Shown in pieces: positions 24,301 to 36,700 of a stretch of 64,000 bases of DNA (the first letter of the stretch is position 1; each line of letters opens with the position of its first letter). The notes below the pieces were generated by a model. The model was not told where the DNA came from. It did no database searches and was given only the letters and a program-made list of their open reading frames with translations. This DNA is from Enoplolaimus lenunculus. Lineage: Eukaryota > Nematoda > Enoplea > Enoplida > Thoracostomopsidae. Both the position numbers and the translations under genes were made by a program. Where the stretch lies: positions 1 to 64,000 of the forward strand of contig JASANG010000630.1 in the NCBI GenBank assembly GCA_030248215.1, given 5' to 3'.

Positions 24301-24412
24301 AAAACTTAATGAATTCTTGCTTTCGTTGTCGATATTCATTATTTATACGCCATTTGGTCGCAAGCGTAGCAAGGATTCTGAAAAGAGAGTATCATGTTCC
24401 ATAAAAATTTCG

Positions 24413-24570
24413 ACCCATGTATATATAGAACAGGGCCGGAACAGTAGTATAAGCATATTCCTAAGCCTAAGCCTAAGCCTAAACCTAAGCAAAAAAGTTA
24501 GTCTAAGGCTTAAACTGACTCCGTTACAGTCCCGCATGAAAACGATCCGGCCCGATTCTATGCATGGGCC
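24413..24570. mobile_element. TTAGGC-rich MITE
   Basis: CCCATGTATATATAGAACAGGG at left, with an inverse end CGATTCTATGCATGGG at right. The interior is CCTAAGCCTAAGCCTAAACC. Same family as 13250-13444. Confidence 0.8.
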
Positions 24571-25814
24571 AAAATTTCGAACAAGATTTTCTTGTGTTAC
24601 CAACTGAAGAAAGTCTATAAATTCTTGCTCAAAAATTCTAAAGCGGTTGACCTCTGAGCTCTCTCCGGCAACTCTGTTATATCTGGTCCCAGACGGTTTA
24701 ACAGTTTATTTTTTTACAATCAGTCCCCCTATTTCTGCGAGGCAAAATGTCACGTCCAAACGGTACGCCTAACTCAATTAATAAAAAATCAAATGATTTG
24801 AAATATATCAGACATCGGAAGTGAGTATTTGACTATACTACGAGCAGAAGATTTAGTAATATATTGCAGGAGAGCATAAAGTACGGTGAAAATATTAATT
24901 TATATTCGTTAGAAAATTTCAATTAGTTGTACAGCTGTAACAGCAAGAACTATGCGACCTAACCCAAGAATACAAACGATATCGCAAAGCCGCACAGTGT
25001 TTTGCAAAAAATTAACTGTGAAATCTGTCGAAACCATTGGAATTCAGCAAATCATCCCAATTATTTGTTCTTGGAACCGAAGGAATTCAAGTCAATAGAA
25101 GTTGAAGTTAGATATGGTGCTCTTGAGTTGAGCCTAGATTCAGCTGCATTGCAGCAAACTCAGCCCATATCTTTTTGCCATCAAGCCCATTTTAATACTA
25201 AACTAACCACAAGCCGAAGAAATCCGCGGAATTAAATAAAACTGTTTAATTAACTGGCGATTGGTGCGTCGTTCTTGCTTGCATCGTTCAATATAACTAA
25301 TATCTTGAACACTCCATTTGCGAACTTTAAGTCGTTGAGGTTTTTTGCAACCAGGTCGTCCTTGAGCTACGGTAAACGCTTTCCAACTACTGTTATCGCT
25401 AACGATGATGATGATAAATATTAGTCCTATTAACCAATTACGTTCCAGCATTGCTTGTCTTTTGAGATTGAGTTCATATTTTGGTATTCGTTCGAGACTT
25501 AAAATCGATGTGGCCCATTTAAATTTAAATTATTGTATACTTTATAGTCATTTTTAAATTTAAAATCATTTTTAGTTTTTAGAACCTAAAACCAGTTGGT
25601 CTACTGCGAACGGGGTTGTATTAGATTCACTGTTGGTATCTGAAAAATATTTGTCAAGAAGACGAATGATGAACCTTTTGCTTTTCAGACCTGATTTCAC
25701 TCAGATTTGCTCAAGTTACACTCTGAAACAGAACCAGTTTGACTTTCGTATATTAATATCAACATCATTTGTTCTACCGAGTCGACTTATTCAAAAGTCA
25801 TAAGCTAGGCGGCC
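24571..25814. other. No recognised gene
   Basis: AT-rich. Short open frames around 25002-25235 and 25203-25451 are not recognisable. Nothing else seen. Confidence 0.35.
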
Positions 25815-26520
25815 AATATATAAAATAGGGGTGAAACAGTAGTATAAGCGTATTCCTAAGCCTAAGCCTAAATTTAGCATGGACCATAAGAAATCAATGT
25901 TTGTTGAAGGAGCTTTTTAACTGGATGGATACAAACGAACCTGTCTAACTGACATGTGTGCTAATAACGTTGTTTGGCTATAAATTTATTAAATATATAT
26001 ACTTTTACTTTAAAAAATAAAAAACGTTTACTTAAAACTATTAAACATCGACAATGTCTTGCAGGCACGATTGCATGGAAGTTCAGCAAAAATAAACAAC
26101 TATTTACACACGAGTTTTTATTCCTCAAAGTTGTTTGCCGTGAAAACAAGTTGACAAGTAAGAGTTGCGTAAAACAACATTTGAATTTTTGGTTAATTTT
26201 TTCCACTCAGACTACGCACCTTATAGCAGTTCTATTGAGTTAATTTTCAAATACATACTTGCGAGGGCGATAATGAAATGTTTTCGTCGATATTGTGTAG
26301 TAGTAGCGAATCCAGAAATTTTTGATGAAAATACGAGATTTATACTTTTATCCCTGTTGTCGCCAATGTGTAGATCATGGCAGCAACCTAAGTTTAAAGC
26401 ATATTCCTAGAATTATGAAACGGCAAGACTGTTGCTTTGAATTTGGTTTTCTCTATATAACTGCGAAATATTGCTCCCGTTTTAGAGTATTAACCAAAAC
26501 ACAGTGTATGCCAAGCGGCC
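25815..26520. other. Fragment of TTAGGC MITE, otherwise no recognised gene
   Basis: About 25835-25885 is one end of the TTAGGC family (GTATTCCTAAGCCTAAGCCTAA, then CATGGACC). The rest is AT-rich, without recognisable genes. Confidence 0.4.
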
Positions 26521-26755
26521 CATCAATAGAACAGGGCCGGATCGTTTTCCGGAGGGACTTTAATACTTAGAGTCACTTTATGTTTAGACAAAATTTTTTG
26601 CTTAGGCTTAGGCTTAGGTTTAGTCTTGCTTACAAGAAAGGCTCATCCTTACTCTTAGGATTTGGGCTAAGGTTGTGGTTTAGGCTTATGCTTTAGGCTA
26701 AGGAATATGCTTATACTACTGCTCCGACCCTGTTGCGTTTAACGCATGGTCCAAC
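26521..26755. mobile_element. TTAGGC-rich MITE, long copy
   Basis: Begins CAATAGAACAGGGCCGGATC and ends CCGACCCTGTTGCGTTTAACGC plus CATGGTCC. It contains GCTTAGGCTTAGGCTTAGG and several degenerate TTAGG units over a longer interior than other copies. Confidence 0.75.
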
Positions 26756-28529
26756 GATATAGTTGTTTTCGCTCTGATTGGTTCCGCGGATAAAATTACA
26801 TGTAAAAATTGTAGTGCAATTACAAGATAATAGAGAGTAAATTTTTTTGGGCTTACCCAGACATTTGTGGTGTCTGAAATATTCAAAGAAATTTGTAATT
26901 TTCAAGAAAATACATATTTGTTTTAGTCACTTGAGTGTTAAAAGCCTATGTATTTATTTATGTAAGAAGATATATCCGGTCGATATTATTTTGCCTTTGT
27001 AAGGATGCATATATTAAACAAATGGAAATTTGCGTTTAAGCGAAAAATTTCCAGTTTACTATCTTTAATTCGGGTTAGACCTGCTAGTCGATTAACCTAA
27101 GATTTTACGCCTTGGATGTATAAGCCTATGCATCAAAAGGTTTGAAGCATTTCGCAAACTTAAGAAATTCTAAATCCAGAGTGCAATTAGGTACCCGGAC
27201 GTATATAGATTAGTGATCCTTTATATATGGAATATGGTTGATTTTATTTCTAGACTCTAACTCTGATTTGGAAATAAAAAGTAAATGAAAAACTAGTGGA
27301 TATTTGTTCAACAGTAATTCGTCATTTCAGGTTGTTGTAGTTTAAACAATCGGTATTGCAAAGCAAATGTTTATTTATTTGTATCAGTGAAAGGCGTAAC
27401 TTAATTTACGTAGCTAGTTCTTTTGTACTGAAAAATTTCAAAATAACACTTTGAAAATGTGGTGTCAGAAAATTTAAGCTTGTTGTAAAGCACTGGCTTT
27501 CTGAGGTACGTAATCATTTTGTGAAAAGTTGTGTACTTAGACAGTTTCTGATAGCAATTTTACATCTTTCCTTCGTTTTTGACGCTTCTATATTTTTGCG
27601 GTTTGTAGAACATTCTAGAACATTCAGTTAGTGTAAGGTCTGGACTGGTCAAAAACGGGAATTTTGGACCGATCCGAAGGCAAATATGGTCTAGTTTCGG
27701 GTTGATCATGGAACAGTTTTAACACAAGTTTAAATACTTCTAGAGCTCGTGCGAGTTTATACAACACTGTTTATCCGGTTTACTAGTAACGCACAAGTAA
27801 TTAACACAAAATACTGAACACAATCCCGTTAGTCCCGTTTATAACGAATTGCCAAATTTCTGTAGTTTTGATAATTATAGCTTATGAACGAGGGCCATAC
27901 GGCCAAAAAGCATTATAGAAGTTAACAGTTTCGGGAAAATGCAATGACGACGCGAAATATGAGCAAATTCTGTCACACACAGCCTACGGGACCGCCAACT
28001 AAATTACGTACGGGCACAATTACAACAATAATACACAAATTACGAAAATTACAAGTAACTGTTTCCCAGGCCTAAAAATTATTGTTCCGACTAAGTAAAA
28101 TACGCCGATTCCGAATTATTATATTTTACTGTTCCGTCAAGGCAAGAACTATGTGTTTTACGCTTTCCGAAATTACGGCTATGTCTTATATGTAATGCCG
28201 AACTTATCTAAGCACAGCTACTAGCTGCGCGATCGCCAGAATACTCCTCAAACTCATATATTATTGATAATCGTGAAAAAACACAATATGGCAAATAAGA
28301 CACAATTGGGGCAGAATTGGCAGTAATAGAGGTGCGAAATGGAATGAGCACCTTGAAATTAGTAGGAAACTGGGAGGGGACGCCTGAAAACATGAAAATA
28401 AGCATATATAAGATAGCAAGAAATATGACATGTAGGAACTGGCACAAAAGGTCAAACGGAGAAGAATTTGCAGAAATGGAAATGCGCAATGTACTGAGCG
28501 CACAGAATTTGGTCAGAAAATGGGGTTTT
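26756..28529. other. No recognised gene
   Basis: About 27038-27072 repeats the GCGAAAAATTTCCAGTTTAC motif of the dispersed repeat seen near 9263. I see no gene, tRNA or element boundary. Confidence 0.35.
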
Positions 28530-28726
28530 AGTACACTGAAGTGAAATCCACCATCAATGGCTTATATTCGGAGTACAAGTGGCTTTCAAAAGAGATTCTT
28601 AAACATTAGCAGAGTTATGAAAACGGCCAAATTATAACACCGGAATTTTTAAATCCGGTGAAAATTTACTGGAACCGGAACCGGAAGGTGAAAAAATGCC
28701 GGAACCGGAATTCCGGTTGCACCCTG
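28530..28726. mobile_element. hAT-like MITE of the CCGGAA/CCGGTT family (one end plus interior)
   Basis: Minus-strand copy ending GGAATTCCGGTTGCACCCTG, with CCGGAACCGGAA runs. Its interior (GCTTATATTCGGAGTACAAG, CTTTCAAAAGAGATTC) is the reverse complement of 57320-57400 in the CtBP intron. Confidence 0.75.
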
Positions 28727-29099
28727 CTGAAAACGCAATATGAAATATATGTAAAAATACGCGTAACTGACATAAGCGAAATTAGCAGAATAGACAATAA
28801 GTTTTATAAGAATTTTGCAAGAATGTTAAAGCACAGTGTTTGACAAATGAGCAAACAATATGGCAAGGCTAAAATTAGACCGGTTATGTATAAATCGCGA
28901 TACCAAACCGAGACTGAGGCTGGGGGGATTGCATGCCAAAGGAATGACAGCTAGGAGCTCAAGGGACGCCGAGGGTGGGCACCAGTGTGACACAGAGTGC
29001 ACACTGGGGCCCCACCCGACAGTTAGTTGCTGTTATAGTAATAAGTTATGTAGTTAACTGCGGTACCACAGTTATTATTTACTTGCTGCTGAAAATGAG

Positions 29100-29190
29100 A
29101 GGCATTCTTAATAGGTTTGGTTTCTTGCCGGCAGATTCTTAGTCTATCTCGTTCGCGTTAACCACTGAGCCACGCTACATCACAATCGGC
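29100..29190 (-). repeat. tRNA-like sequence, minus strand
   Basis: The minus strand reads GTAGCGTGGCTCAGTGG then TTAACGCGAACG, a clear A-box-like start. The B-box is weak (GGCAAGAAACC) and no acceptor stem is seen. Probably tRNA-derived. Confidence 0.4.
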
Positions 29191-29664
29191 TGCTGAGTTT
29201 TTTGGATTGCCAACAATGAACTTGTGGGAATCTGTATCTTTACGCAGGAACACTGGTCGCAATAATTCGTGCGGTTCTTTGTGGTTGAAGGACTTATTAC
29301 GACCCATCGAATTGAGACAGATAACAGCCCACGTTGAAATTTTGAAAATTTGCTGGAAACTATGTTGAGGGCTAAAACCGTGTGTCGAAGTATTAGACGA
29401 CGACTTTGTTGTTTATGGCTTCGAATGACCGTTGCTTATTTTAAGGGAGTTGACAAATAACAACACAAAGGAAATGCAGTTCGGAGAAACAGGAAGTCGA
29501 TGCTCAGCATCTGAGCACTGATACACGCGGAGTGCACGCTGTAAGCATGTGAGACATGCTTGTCCTGTTGTATATGCAAAATATGCAATGCACATTGCGA
29601 TGTGTGCTAGCCTAGCCGACAACATACGATCGACATGTAATCGACGACAGACTCAGTTGGACAG

Positions 29665-29735
29665 GCGACTGCGTGGCGCAGTTGTAACAGCGTCTGCCTG
29701 ACACCAGAAGGTCGCTAGTTCGAAACCTCCCGTAC
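29665..29735 (+). repeat. tRNA-like (SINE-head-like) sequence
   Basis: GCGTGGCGCAGTTGTAACAGC is an A-box-like start and CTAGTTCGAAACC a B-box-like end about 40 bp later. A possible anticodon-type stem (TCTG/CAGA) lies between. The acceptor stem does not pair well, so a tRNA-derived repeat is more likely than a gene. Confidence 0.45.
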
Positions 29736-30297
29736 GATACCCGCTGCGTAGGATTTTGTCATTTGTTTGAAAGCGCAAAAATGAATTAAATGATTGTAAT
29801 ACTGAATTTAATTTTGCTTTAGTTTAGGCGCTTTCTCGTTGAGCTGTTGGTTTAACTGTCAAGTTGGTCATTTGAAAAACAGATTTTTTATAGATTGGTT
29901 TTTGGGAGTGTTAAGACTACACTAAACACACGTTTGTTAACGCAACTACCTTAGGTTTTGCTGTGGCTGGACTATTACGGTGCGGTAAGACACATTACTA
30001 ACCAACGCGCGTAATGTGCGAACACTGCTAACAACGCTATGAAGACTGCGCGTAATGTGGGACCAGAACTTATGAAATTACCAGATTAACAACGAAAAGA
30101 GCCACAAAGAAGTAGATCCACTTTCACCGCACACGAACATCTATCAAATTTAACAACTCGTTGCGGTTAGCTTAGTCTAAACTTACAAGCCACGACTACC
30201 GCTGTTATTATCAAAGCAAGGTGGAATACCAAAATACGATGAATACGAAGCTGCTGAGTGAAAACAATGACAGTTGAATTACTGTCGGCTAGCTACG
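29736..30297. other. No recognised gene
   Basis: Contains near-repeated phrases GCGCGTAATGTGCGAACAC and GCGCGTAATGTGGGACC about 50 bp apart. Nothing else recognised. Confidence 0.35.
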
Positions 30298-30400
30298 CAG
30301 GGATGGGCGGTTTCGAAATTGGCAAGTCTCAGGATTTCGCTGGTGTCGGTCTCGGTTTCGCTATTTCTGAGTCTCGGTGATTTGCAAATCGAAACCAAAA
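30298..30400. mobile_element. One end of a hAT-like MITE of the GGTCTCGG family
   Basis: Begins CAGGGATGGGCGGTTTCG, then GGTGTCGGTCTCGGTTTCG and GAGTCTCGGTGATTTG. It matches the intact element at 37809-38171 in the carrier intron. Only one end is seen here. Confidence 0.65.
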
Positions 30401-31454
30401 AGTTGAGAAAGCGATAAACAATTGATATTAGGAGAGCTATTTTGAGCACGGTTTTTTTTAGTCCACGAGTGAGTCTGGATTCACAATTTCTCAACGGGAC
30501 GCAAAAAACTCAGTTGAACGCATTGTAGACTCAGCTCGCTAACATTAAATTTTCGCTAATCTGGAATGAAGGAATTTATTTTTAAACGTACCGGATAACC
30601 AACCAATCTTGCTACAGCTCTAGTTAAAATTTGTGGTATGCACCTCTGTTTTCAAATCGATTACAATCCACGCTGAGATTTTACCTATGAGGCATCCCTA
30701 GACTTAGGCTCGCATGGACTTGAAACTAAAATGTTCCTGTCTGTCATACAATTTCGTTGACATCGTAAATGTTTTCCTCAGTCACTCTAACGGGTTTTTC
30801 AACTTCCGTGGCGCTAAAGCCATCAAAAGGCTTCTTATCATAAATGAGTTCCGGATCATGTGCGCTGTTCGTCTGAACGTCAATATGAACGTCAACGGAA
30901 TCCATGATTTGATCGAATCCGAATCCGTTACTAATATGCTGAATCCGAACCTTTGTTGCTACTTTGCGCTAAGGATAATGCAAATGGCACAGGCGCGTAG
31001 ACCTTGGAACAGGACTCAAAAAAATTCGCCTGGACGCAGGATGAACTCGGGTTTGATTTTGAAAAAATACCCTGATTTTGAGTTGAAGAAAGGACGTAAC
31101 AATGTTTTCTCGTATTTTGGACTAAACGTATATTCGTAAACCACTTAAAATTGGGTAATTGCTTACTTCTTTCCACACTGACTGTTGTAGTTGAAGGCTC
31201 AACTTCCCCCAGAGTGATTATTTTATTACACTATGACATGGATTGCTTTAGGCAAAGGTTTACGCTTCAGCTAGGGCATGGACGTGGGGAATAAACAAGT
31301 ACGTAAATAAAATTGCGCAGCACAAAGAAAGTGAATAAGCTTTTTACATAGTTGATCACCATGTACTGTTTTCATTAATACTGGCACTGACGGCCGCATA
31401 ATCAACTTAAGGTCATTTTCATATGTGTGCAGTGTCTGTATAATTGAAGTTGTT
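30401..31454. other. No recognised gene
   Basis: The open frame at 30714-31139 is not recognisable. About 30880-30945 is rich in GAATCC/TCCGAATCCG units, resembling an end of another hexamer-rich element. No partner end found. Confidence 0.35.
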
Positions 31455-31734
31455 GAGCGAAGCAAAACTCCGAGCCAAGCTCGGAGTTTCGCGAAGCGTT
31501 TTGTGTTTTGTACTTGGGGGTCGAAAGGTGGATGTCCGTCTGTTCGTCTGTCCGTCCGAAAAGAATCTCAGGAACGGCTGAACCGATTTTGATAAACTTT
31601 TTTTTGTTTGAAAGCCAATTATCCTGGGGTGTAACCTCGCATTGGGGTTTTAAACTTTTAAGCCGTTCATTAGCTGCAATATAATTTGCGTAATTAATTA
31701 AGCCTAAATTAGGTCTTTCCACAATATTTCACTA
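31455..31734. repeat. Dispersed repeat with CTCCGAGC hairpin and GTCCGTCTG tract
   Basis: A hairpin (ACTCCGAGC/GCTCGGAGT) is followed by GTCCGTCTGTTCGTCTGTCC and then CAGGAACGGCTGAACCGATT. Phrases of this latter type are common in interspersed repeats of invertebrate genomes. Class not determined. Confidence 0.5.
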
Positions 31735-32568
31735 ATAGCCCAAGGCTATCACGAGGTCATTTTCAAAATGACCTCATGATAGCCTTGGGCTATAAGTGAA
31801 ATCGCTTATAGCTCAGGGCTATGACGTGTCAGCCCCGTCCTCGAAACTCGTGATAGCCCTGAGCTATCACAAACCTCCTCGATTTTAGCCACACACACCA
31901 CATACACAAACACAATACAAACGCACACAATGCAAATGAACACACAAACGTATCAAGTTACATATTGTAAAATTTTCAAATATTTGTTTTAGCCCTAAAC
32001 TAGGGCAACTTTTGTGGCACCGTTCGATTTTCAAAATTTTGAGGAAGATGGAAAATTTTATGGTATGAAAGATATAGGCCATTTATAAGTCTACCCTACC
32101 ACAGCATAAAATTTTACTGCTAGAACAGCTGGCCGGTCAGCTAGTTTTTCTGCTAAAGATATGAAAGAGATGGGGCCATTTCATAGGTCAGTTGGCCGGT
32201 CAGCTTTTTTTGTCGTCGCGTATTTCGAAGTCCACTCAGTGTTTCAAAATTTGAGGTTTGCCACAAAACTCCTCATAGCACTGAGCTAGCGTGCAAGGCA
32301 GAGGATTAAAATTTTAAAATTGAATTTGTTGGTATCAAGTTTCATAACACATATAAACATATCTGTGTTATGAATATAAATATATAGAAGAGGAAATTTT
32401 GTGATAGCTCAGGGCTATCACGTGTTTCGAGGACGGGGCTGACACGTGATAGCCCTGAGCTATAAGCGCGTGATAGCCCTGAGCTATAAGCGATTTCGCT
32501 TAAAGCTCAAAGCTATCACGAGGTCATTTTGAAAATGACCTTGTGATAGCCTTGGGTTATGGCATATT
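31735..32568. mobile_element. MITE-like element built from nested palindromes (GATAGCCC family)
   Basis: The left arm (31735-31873) and right arm (about 32398-32568) are mutual inverse repeats. Each arm is itself made of hairpins: 31735-31793 folds almost perfectly (ATAGCCCAAGGCTATCA with its inverse around a CATTTTCAAAATG centre), and units of the type GATAGCCCTGAGCTAT recur. Both arms also share CAGCCCCGTCCTCGAAAC. The AT-rich interior holds a duplicated CTGGCCGGTCAGCT motif. Non-coding. Confidence 0.82.
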
Positions 32569-32637
32569 TTGTGGCATCGTTGACAAAATAATTGTGAACG
32601 GCGCATTATTACAGTTAGAAGCAATCTAATTTTAGCA

Positions 32638-32905
32638 TTAAAGGGTTTTTGGGTGCGAGGAATTTGAATAAATAGTTTACAAACATCCAAAACCGATAAT
32701 TGAATAGTTAGCTAATAGTAATTTGTATATTAGCTTAATTGACAAGACAAAATTAGGACTTTTTAAATTATTCCAAAAATTATTAGGGTGGCTGAAGGGT
32801 TTTTGGGTGCGAGGAATCTGAGGAAATAGCTTACAAACCTCCGAAACCGACAAATGAATAGTTAGCTAACAACTAATTTGCATATTACCTTAATTGCTTA
32901 CGTGT
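32638..32905. repeat. Tandem duplication of about 152 bp
   Basis: Two diverged copies start GGGTTTTTGGGTGCGAGGAAT and continue through TTACAAAC, CGAAACCGA and AATAGTTAGCTAA. Similar fragments recur at about 34130-34170 (GGGTTTTCGGGCATGAG). The phrase GAGCTTCGCTCAATA follows at 32908 and again at about 34400. Confidence 0.65.
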
Positions 32906-33780
32906 ATTCGAGCTTCGCTCAATAAATGTAGTCCCACTATGACTAGTAAGATAGTTTTGTGAAAGTTTTCATTCGTTGCGTTTCTGCCGACTTTCCTAAG
33001 TGACAAATAAAGTAAAAAATAAAGTTTGGCGGCGATTTATTAGTTTAATTGCATGAATTAAACGGCTATTCTGGGCAGATCAAAAAAATGTTCAAAGTTT
33101 TGTTAGAAAAACCTTTTTATTTTCGGTAGAGCCGGAGCAGGTGCAATACGTACTTAAACGTAATCACCATTAGCATTTTTATTATTATTATTAACTGAGC
33201 TTCTTGAAGTACTAACTTGTATCATTTCGAACCAAATTCCCGGCGAAATGTTAATAAACATTTATCAATGTAGAATACCGGAACCTGATGTGGAATTTTG
33301 GCCGGGGGCGGACTCGGATATCCGGCTGTACCCTACTAGATATTACGTATATGAAACAGGCCGCGTGACTTGAAATACGCAATTAACAAATACAATATAT
33401 ACGAATTGTGTGTGAGGTCCTCGGAACACAGGCGTATAAGCATTCAGATGAAAAGACTTAAAGAGATTAGATTACCACTGCCAAGAGTGCAAATAATTAC
33501 TATGTATTCTATTCATGAAACATGTACAAAAGCGTTGTTTCGCATAAAACAACACATCGTTTACTTGTACAAGTCCAAACGATGCTCCACATCGTTTATC
33601 ATTGCTCTCAGAGCGCCATCATACGATGATTTATTTTAGAATTACTTCCGTATCAAATTAAACATCTTTGGGAAGGGTTGAAGACAGTGAACATTGTTTC
33701 GCTACATAGCACGATTCGGAAAAGTAAAAATATTATATATGTATGTATTGATTTTAGAATTCAGGGTTAACGTTGTAGTA

Positions 33781-36700
33781 ATGCAAAACACAGCAGCACT
33801 TACTGCTAGCCCGAACGTTGTCGACAAAACCAAACGGATAGGTCGGTGGTATTTCGGCGGTTTGGCTTCGGCGTCTGCAGCATGTTGTACGCATCCATTA
33901 GATCTGCTCAAGGTCGGTTGCTGGTTCGTTCACGAATCGATGATGACTCTAATGACTATATGGATTACAAAATATCTGAATAAAAACTGTATCGCTAGCT
34001 ACTAACTAATTAGCATATGTATTAGCTGATAAATAAACGGCTAATTAAACTACTGACTGGTTAGCATTATAGCTATCCCAACCATGGCAGTTCAGTTGAG
34101 GAATTATTAGTTTGCGCTGTTGCCTTTAGGGTTTTCGGGCATGAGAAATTGAAATATATATAATAGCGTTTATAAATTGGAACATTTAAATTATAGCATT
34201 GGAGTGCATTATAATTTTGAAAGTATTGGTTTTCTCGATGAATAACACTATGTTTCGTAGGGTTTTGGATAAGAAACTCTTAAACATGTGTCTTGAAACA
34301 TTATATGCTTGTAAATTAGTAGGATAATCGCTAATTACGTATACAGTATATTAACTAATCCGATTATTGCATTTGAACATATTGTCAATAAGAGGGTCCG
34401 AGCTTCGCTCAATACGTGTAGTTCCACTACGATTGGTTGGCATAACTGTGAGGTTAAGACTAAGCAATATGCATTAAGAGTGTTTTAAAGCCTAAGTTAT
34501 CTTTCAAACAGCTTAGTATAAGTTTTACTAAAACTTGTTTTTTAATTATTTCAGGTCCATTTGCAAACTCAGCAAAAGAAGAATATCGGATTAGGAGGAA
34601 TGGCATTAAAGGTCTTAAAAACGGACGGTGTCCTCGGGCTATATAACGGGTTATCGGCGTCGCTGGTTCGACAGGTATATTTCTGCTTGAGTTGCAACGT
34701 TTAATAATAAATACCCGGACCCGGACCCTGATTTTCTGGAAGAAAAACCCGAGCCCGGAATTTTGATATAAAAACTGTTCATGATCCTTATTTTCAAAGA
34801 TAGTAATCAATTTATGTCACCATCGAGCAGCTCAATGTGTAAAATATTCATGGAAAGTATGCAATTCGAAGCTAATAATGTCATTCACAAAAATTTATTT
34901 CAAGTAAATCATAAACCAATGTTGTTAACTAAAATGAAATATGTCATGTCCCTGCAGCCCGACCATTCCAACCATTCCTAATTAAGCATTCGTAATTGTA
35001 ACCCAATATTAAAAGCTCTTGTTGCATGTGTAATGCAGGTAATAGTTTGGGTTTTGGCAATAGTCGAATACTTGGTCTTGGCAGACATCGCCTTTTGTGG
35101 ATTCGTTGATTTTTAAAGTCAAGTGCGTTATAAGCCCCGGATATACTTTGGCAAAAAATGCAAAATTTTGTACTTGAAGAAAGCCTGATTTGTTATTTTT
35201 TGTGAACATTTCGATAATTAAGCATCACGTATGAAGCATTGATTTCTGTTTCTGTACGTAGTTAACATTTTCACTATTTCTATTTTTGGCATTTGAAACT
35301 GTTGCGACTCTAGTCCAAACAATTTTGTTGGCTAATTGTTATGAAACGCCATCCAGCAATTCACGTACATTGCTGCACACTGCTGGATGACGCCAGACGA
35401 CATTAAAATATTTAAATAGTATAGACAACTCTTATATAGTTATGGTGACGAGAAACCGCTGTTGTTATTGTTGAGTGATCAGTGCATGTGACTCTCCTAT
35501 TTTTCATTTTCTGTTTAATTTAATCATTGCAATGTTATAGAAAATACAAGCTTAAACACTAATCAACAATAATGACGCAAAATTCAAAATGTTTGTTTTC
35601 AGTTGACTTATTCAACAACGAGGTTTGCAATGTATGAAACAGTCAAAAAAGCTATTGTAACTGAAGGTTGGTTTGAATGTTAGCATTTTGTTTGTGAAGT
35701 CCTGATATCACTGTGATGGCATCTAATAAATCAACACGGTGCTACGATGGACAGCGGGCAAAAATTGTTCAGTTAATCAGTATTTAAATGCCGCTAGTGC
35801 TCGCATTTCAGGGGTTACCGTACAAGAAAAATTTTGATGGGGACCTTATGTTACCAACAGAAGTTCTTGAACTTATGGACAAAAATCACGATGTGGGTAA
35901 AAGTTCTTTGAACCCATGGACAAAAATTACGATGTCGGTTTGAATCCCTGCCTGCGCCCTGCAAACTGCTCTGAAAATTAGCAACTTCTGTGATATTTGC
36001 AATATTAGTAGTTTTTTGTTTTTAGATTCAGGTCCTATGCCGTTTTATCAAAAAGTTATGCTCGCAGGTGTTTCTGGAGCATGTGGTGGTTTTATTGGTA
36101 CTCCAGGAGATATGGTTAATGTTAGAATGCAGAACGATGTGAAACTGCCAGTTGATGAGCGTAGGAAGTAAGCCATTCTGTTCGTGATGTGTAGGAATCT
36201 TTGTATTAGATTCAAATTTAAAACATGTGTTCAGAGATTGGCGATTTTAGTCTTGGTCCACCGGTGCGCTAAATAAGTTTTGAACCCAGTGGGATATTTG
36301 CTTAACAGAACAGAAGGTAATGCTGAGGATTTTCTGTATCATTAGTTTTTGTATTTTATGCTGATATACATACCTGAAGGTATACATATTGCATTTTAGT
36401 TACAAGCATGCAATTGATGGCCTGTGGCGTGTCTACAAATTTGAAGGTGTTCAGAAGCTATTTTCGGGTGCAACTATGGCATCCACGCGTGCGGTTCTCA
36501 TGACCGTTGGTCAGGTTGGGAAATTATGAAATATAATTTTCTGAATAGGCAGAGAGTATACCGATACCAGAAACAACGAAACCAAAGACTGGGATATTTA
36601 AGTATAGGTATACACTAAAAGATATTTTGTCTTGCTGGCACTGTCCGTACAGTTAAAGAATTCATACATTTGAATATCGGTCGTGCGCTACAAAATCAGA

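Noticed and set aside
24440-24500. Interstitial telomere or chromosome-end sequence suggested by TTAGGC/CCTAAG runs
   Set aside because: The runs are short, degenerate and always within the same TIR-bounded element, so they are element-internal.
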